From Solobacterium moorei (GTDB lineage Bacteria; Bacillota_I; Bacilli_A; Erysipelotrichales; Erysipelotrichaceae), in NCBI RefSeq assembly GCF_036323475.1, contig NZ_AP028934.1, forward strand, positions 2,542,001 through 2,606,000: a DNA stretch of 64,000 bases. The letters run 5' to 3'. Under the pieces are notes generated by a model. That model saw only the letters and a program-made list of their open reading frames with translations, was not told the DNA's origin and searched no databases. Position numbers and translations under genes: made by a program. Positions 63,488 to 64,000 of this stretch are shown here, one piece after another. Position 1 is the stretch's first letter. Every line of letters begins with the position of its first letter.

Positions 63488-63507
63488 AAAATCTCTACTT
63501 TGTTTTT
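63481..63507 (+). terminator. Terminator overlapping the pseudo-peptidase stop
   Basis: AAAGTAGA (63481-63488) with TCTACTTT (63494-63501) and GTTTTT. Confidence 0.8.
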
Positions 63508-63586
63508 ATATGTGTAAAAATTAACAAATGATTTTTCATCTATTTTCATTCTATCGTGTCAACCAAAAATGAAAATGTCTTAAAAA
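63508..63586. other. Probable end of the ISNCY element
   Basis: AT-rich, non-coding, with AAAAATTAAC twice (63515-63524 and 63574-63583) and an imperfect TTTTCAT/ATGAAAA inverted pair. No further gene is seen. Confidence 0.35.
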
Positions 63587-64000
63587 TTAACGAACATTAG
63601 CGGAGCTATAATAGTTCTGCTTTTTTGTAAATAATTGATATGAATACTTCCTCCAAGGGTGAGATATCGGCGGAATATATACTTTCTTTTTCTCAGGAGT
63701 TTCAATGATATTATCGAACTCACCCGAATTTTCTTCAAACACTTGTACTTCTTCTAAGATGTATAGTGTATCCATCGCATTGACAAAGATCTTTTGATCA
63801 AATGATTCAATAACCAATACCTCCATCTTAGGTCTTAGTGGAATTCTATTGTGTTCCTTGTCATAGGCCATCCAATACTTGTTTTTGAACTTGATACAGT
63901 TGCCTTGATCGACTATTCTCGATGAAATGATTGCCAATGTTTGATTGATTGTTTCTATATCTGGTTGTACTTCAAATACAGAATTGGTACTATTCAAGTG
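63587..64000 (-). CDS. ISNCY-family transposase, C-terminal part (cut by window edge)
   Basis: The last about 137 residues of a transposase: INQTLAIISSRIVDQGNCIK, then MEVLVIESFDQKIFVNAMD and the ending YIPPISHPWRKYSYQLF, which match the C-terminus of ISNCY (IS1202-like) integrase-type transposases. The catalytic domain lies beyond 64000. The frame stays open to the edge. The repeats of AAAAATTAAC at 63515-63524 and 63574-63583 may mark the element's end. Confidence 0.75.
   Translation of the reverse strand, partial: HLNSTNSVFEVQPDIETINQTLAIISSRIVDQGNCIKFKNKYWMAYDKEHNRIPLRPKMEVLVIESFDQKIFVNAMDTLYILEEVQVFEENSGEFDNIIETPEKKKVYIPPISHPWRKYSYQLFTKKQNYYSSANVR

Noticed and set aside
1-64000. CRISPR array, tRNA, rRNA or prophage
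   Set aside because: No regular spaced repeats, no tRNA- or rRNA-like segments and no phage structural genes were seen on reading the window.

Overview
The window is AT-rich DNA from a low-GC Gram-positive bacterium (Bacillota). The tmk-holB-ricT-rsmI and pth-mfd-S4-divIC gene orders, strong GGAGG-type ribosome sites, AddAB instead of RecBCD, and the split-PurH purine pathway fit class Erysipelotrichia best. That placement is inferred from gene content; there is no rRNA or tRNA in the window to anchor it.

Region by region. 1-1864: a Dps protein, then a cation/proton antiporter behind a consensus promoter and a terminator-bearing leader. 1865-12660: a purine operon purE-F-M-N-O-H'-D-L with ATGA-type overlaps, headed by a structured leader with a PurBox-like inverted repeat and a terminator. 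PurH is replaced by a PurO-type IMP cyclohydrolase plus a stand-alone AICAR transformylase. 12661-18880: an insertion-sequence cluster: ISL3, an intact IS66 with a perfect 8-bp target duplication, and IS110 with a candidate bridge-RNA region. 18881-23692: a lipoprotein gene split by a stop codon, a three-gene membrane redox relay (CXXC peptide, polyferredoxin, TlpA-like lipoprotein) and a divergent two-component system. 23781-29042: tmk-holB-ricT-rsmI-prsW-FHA. 29116-35028: an M16C peptidase, a PerR/Fur-type regulator overlapping rubrerythrin, a foldback repeat, a decayed IS66 copy, a small membrane protein and a YitT protein. 35108-41280: a candidate structured RNA, then addAB. 41464-46707: an unknown protein, a module of WYL regulator, GyrI-like, ClbS/DfsB-like and SPL-like radical SAM genes, and a VanY-like pseudo-peptidase. 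46771-53485: azlD with a deleted azlC, queT under a preQ1-I riboswitch, a GNAT/NUDIX pair and a phosphonate-type ABC transporter. 53518-64000: a tyrosine phosphatase, a 5'-nucleotidase, a hydrolase, the divIC-S4-mfd and pth gene group, a second VanY-like pseudo-peptidase and the end of an ISNCY transposase cut by the window edge.

How the genes work together. The pur operon supplies eight proteins for most steps from PRPP to IMP; purC, purB and purK are not here. The redox relay probably moves electrons through the membrane to an extracytoplasmic thioredoxin-like lipoprotein, and the adjacent two-component system may sense envelope state. The PerR-like regulator and rubrerythrin are a peroxide response. 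The most system-like accessory module is the WYL-GyrI-ClbS-SPL cluster: two of its families include known cyclopropane hydrolases that disarm DNA-alkylating genotoxins, the radical SAM gene is related to DNA photoproduct repair, and the same 15-bp operator lies upstream of both the regulator and the effector genes. Starts were moved from the longest open frame to the codon with a ribosome site where the sequence supports it.
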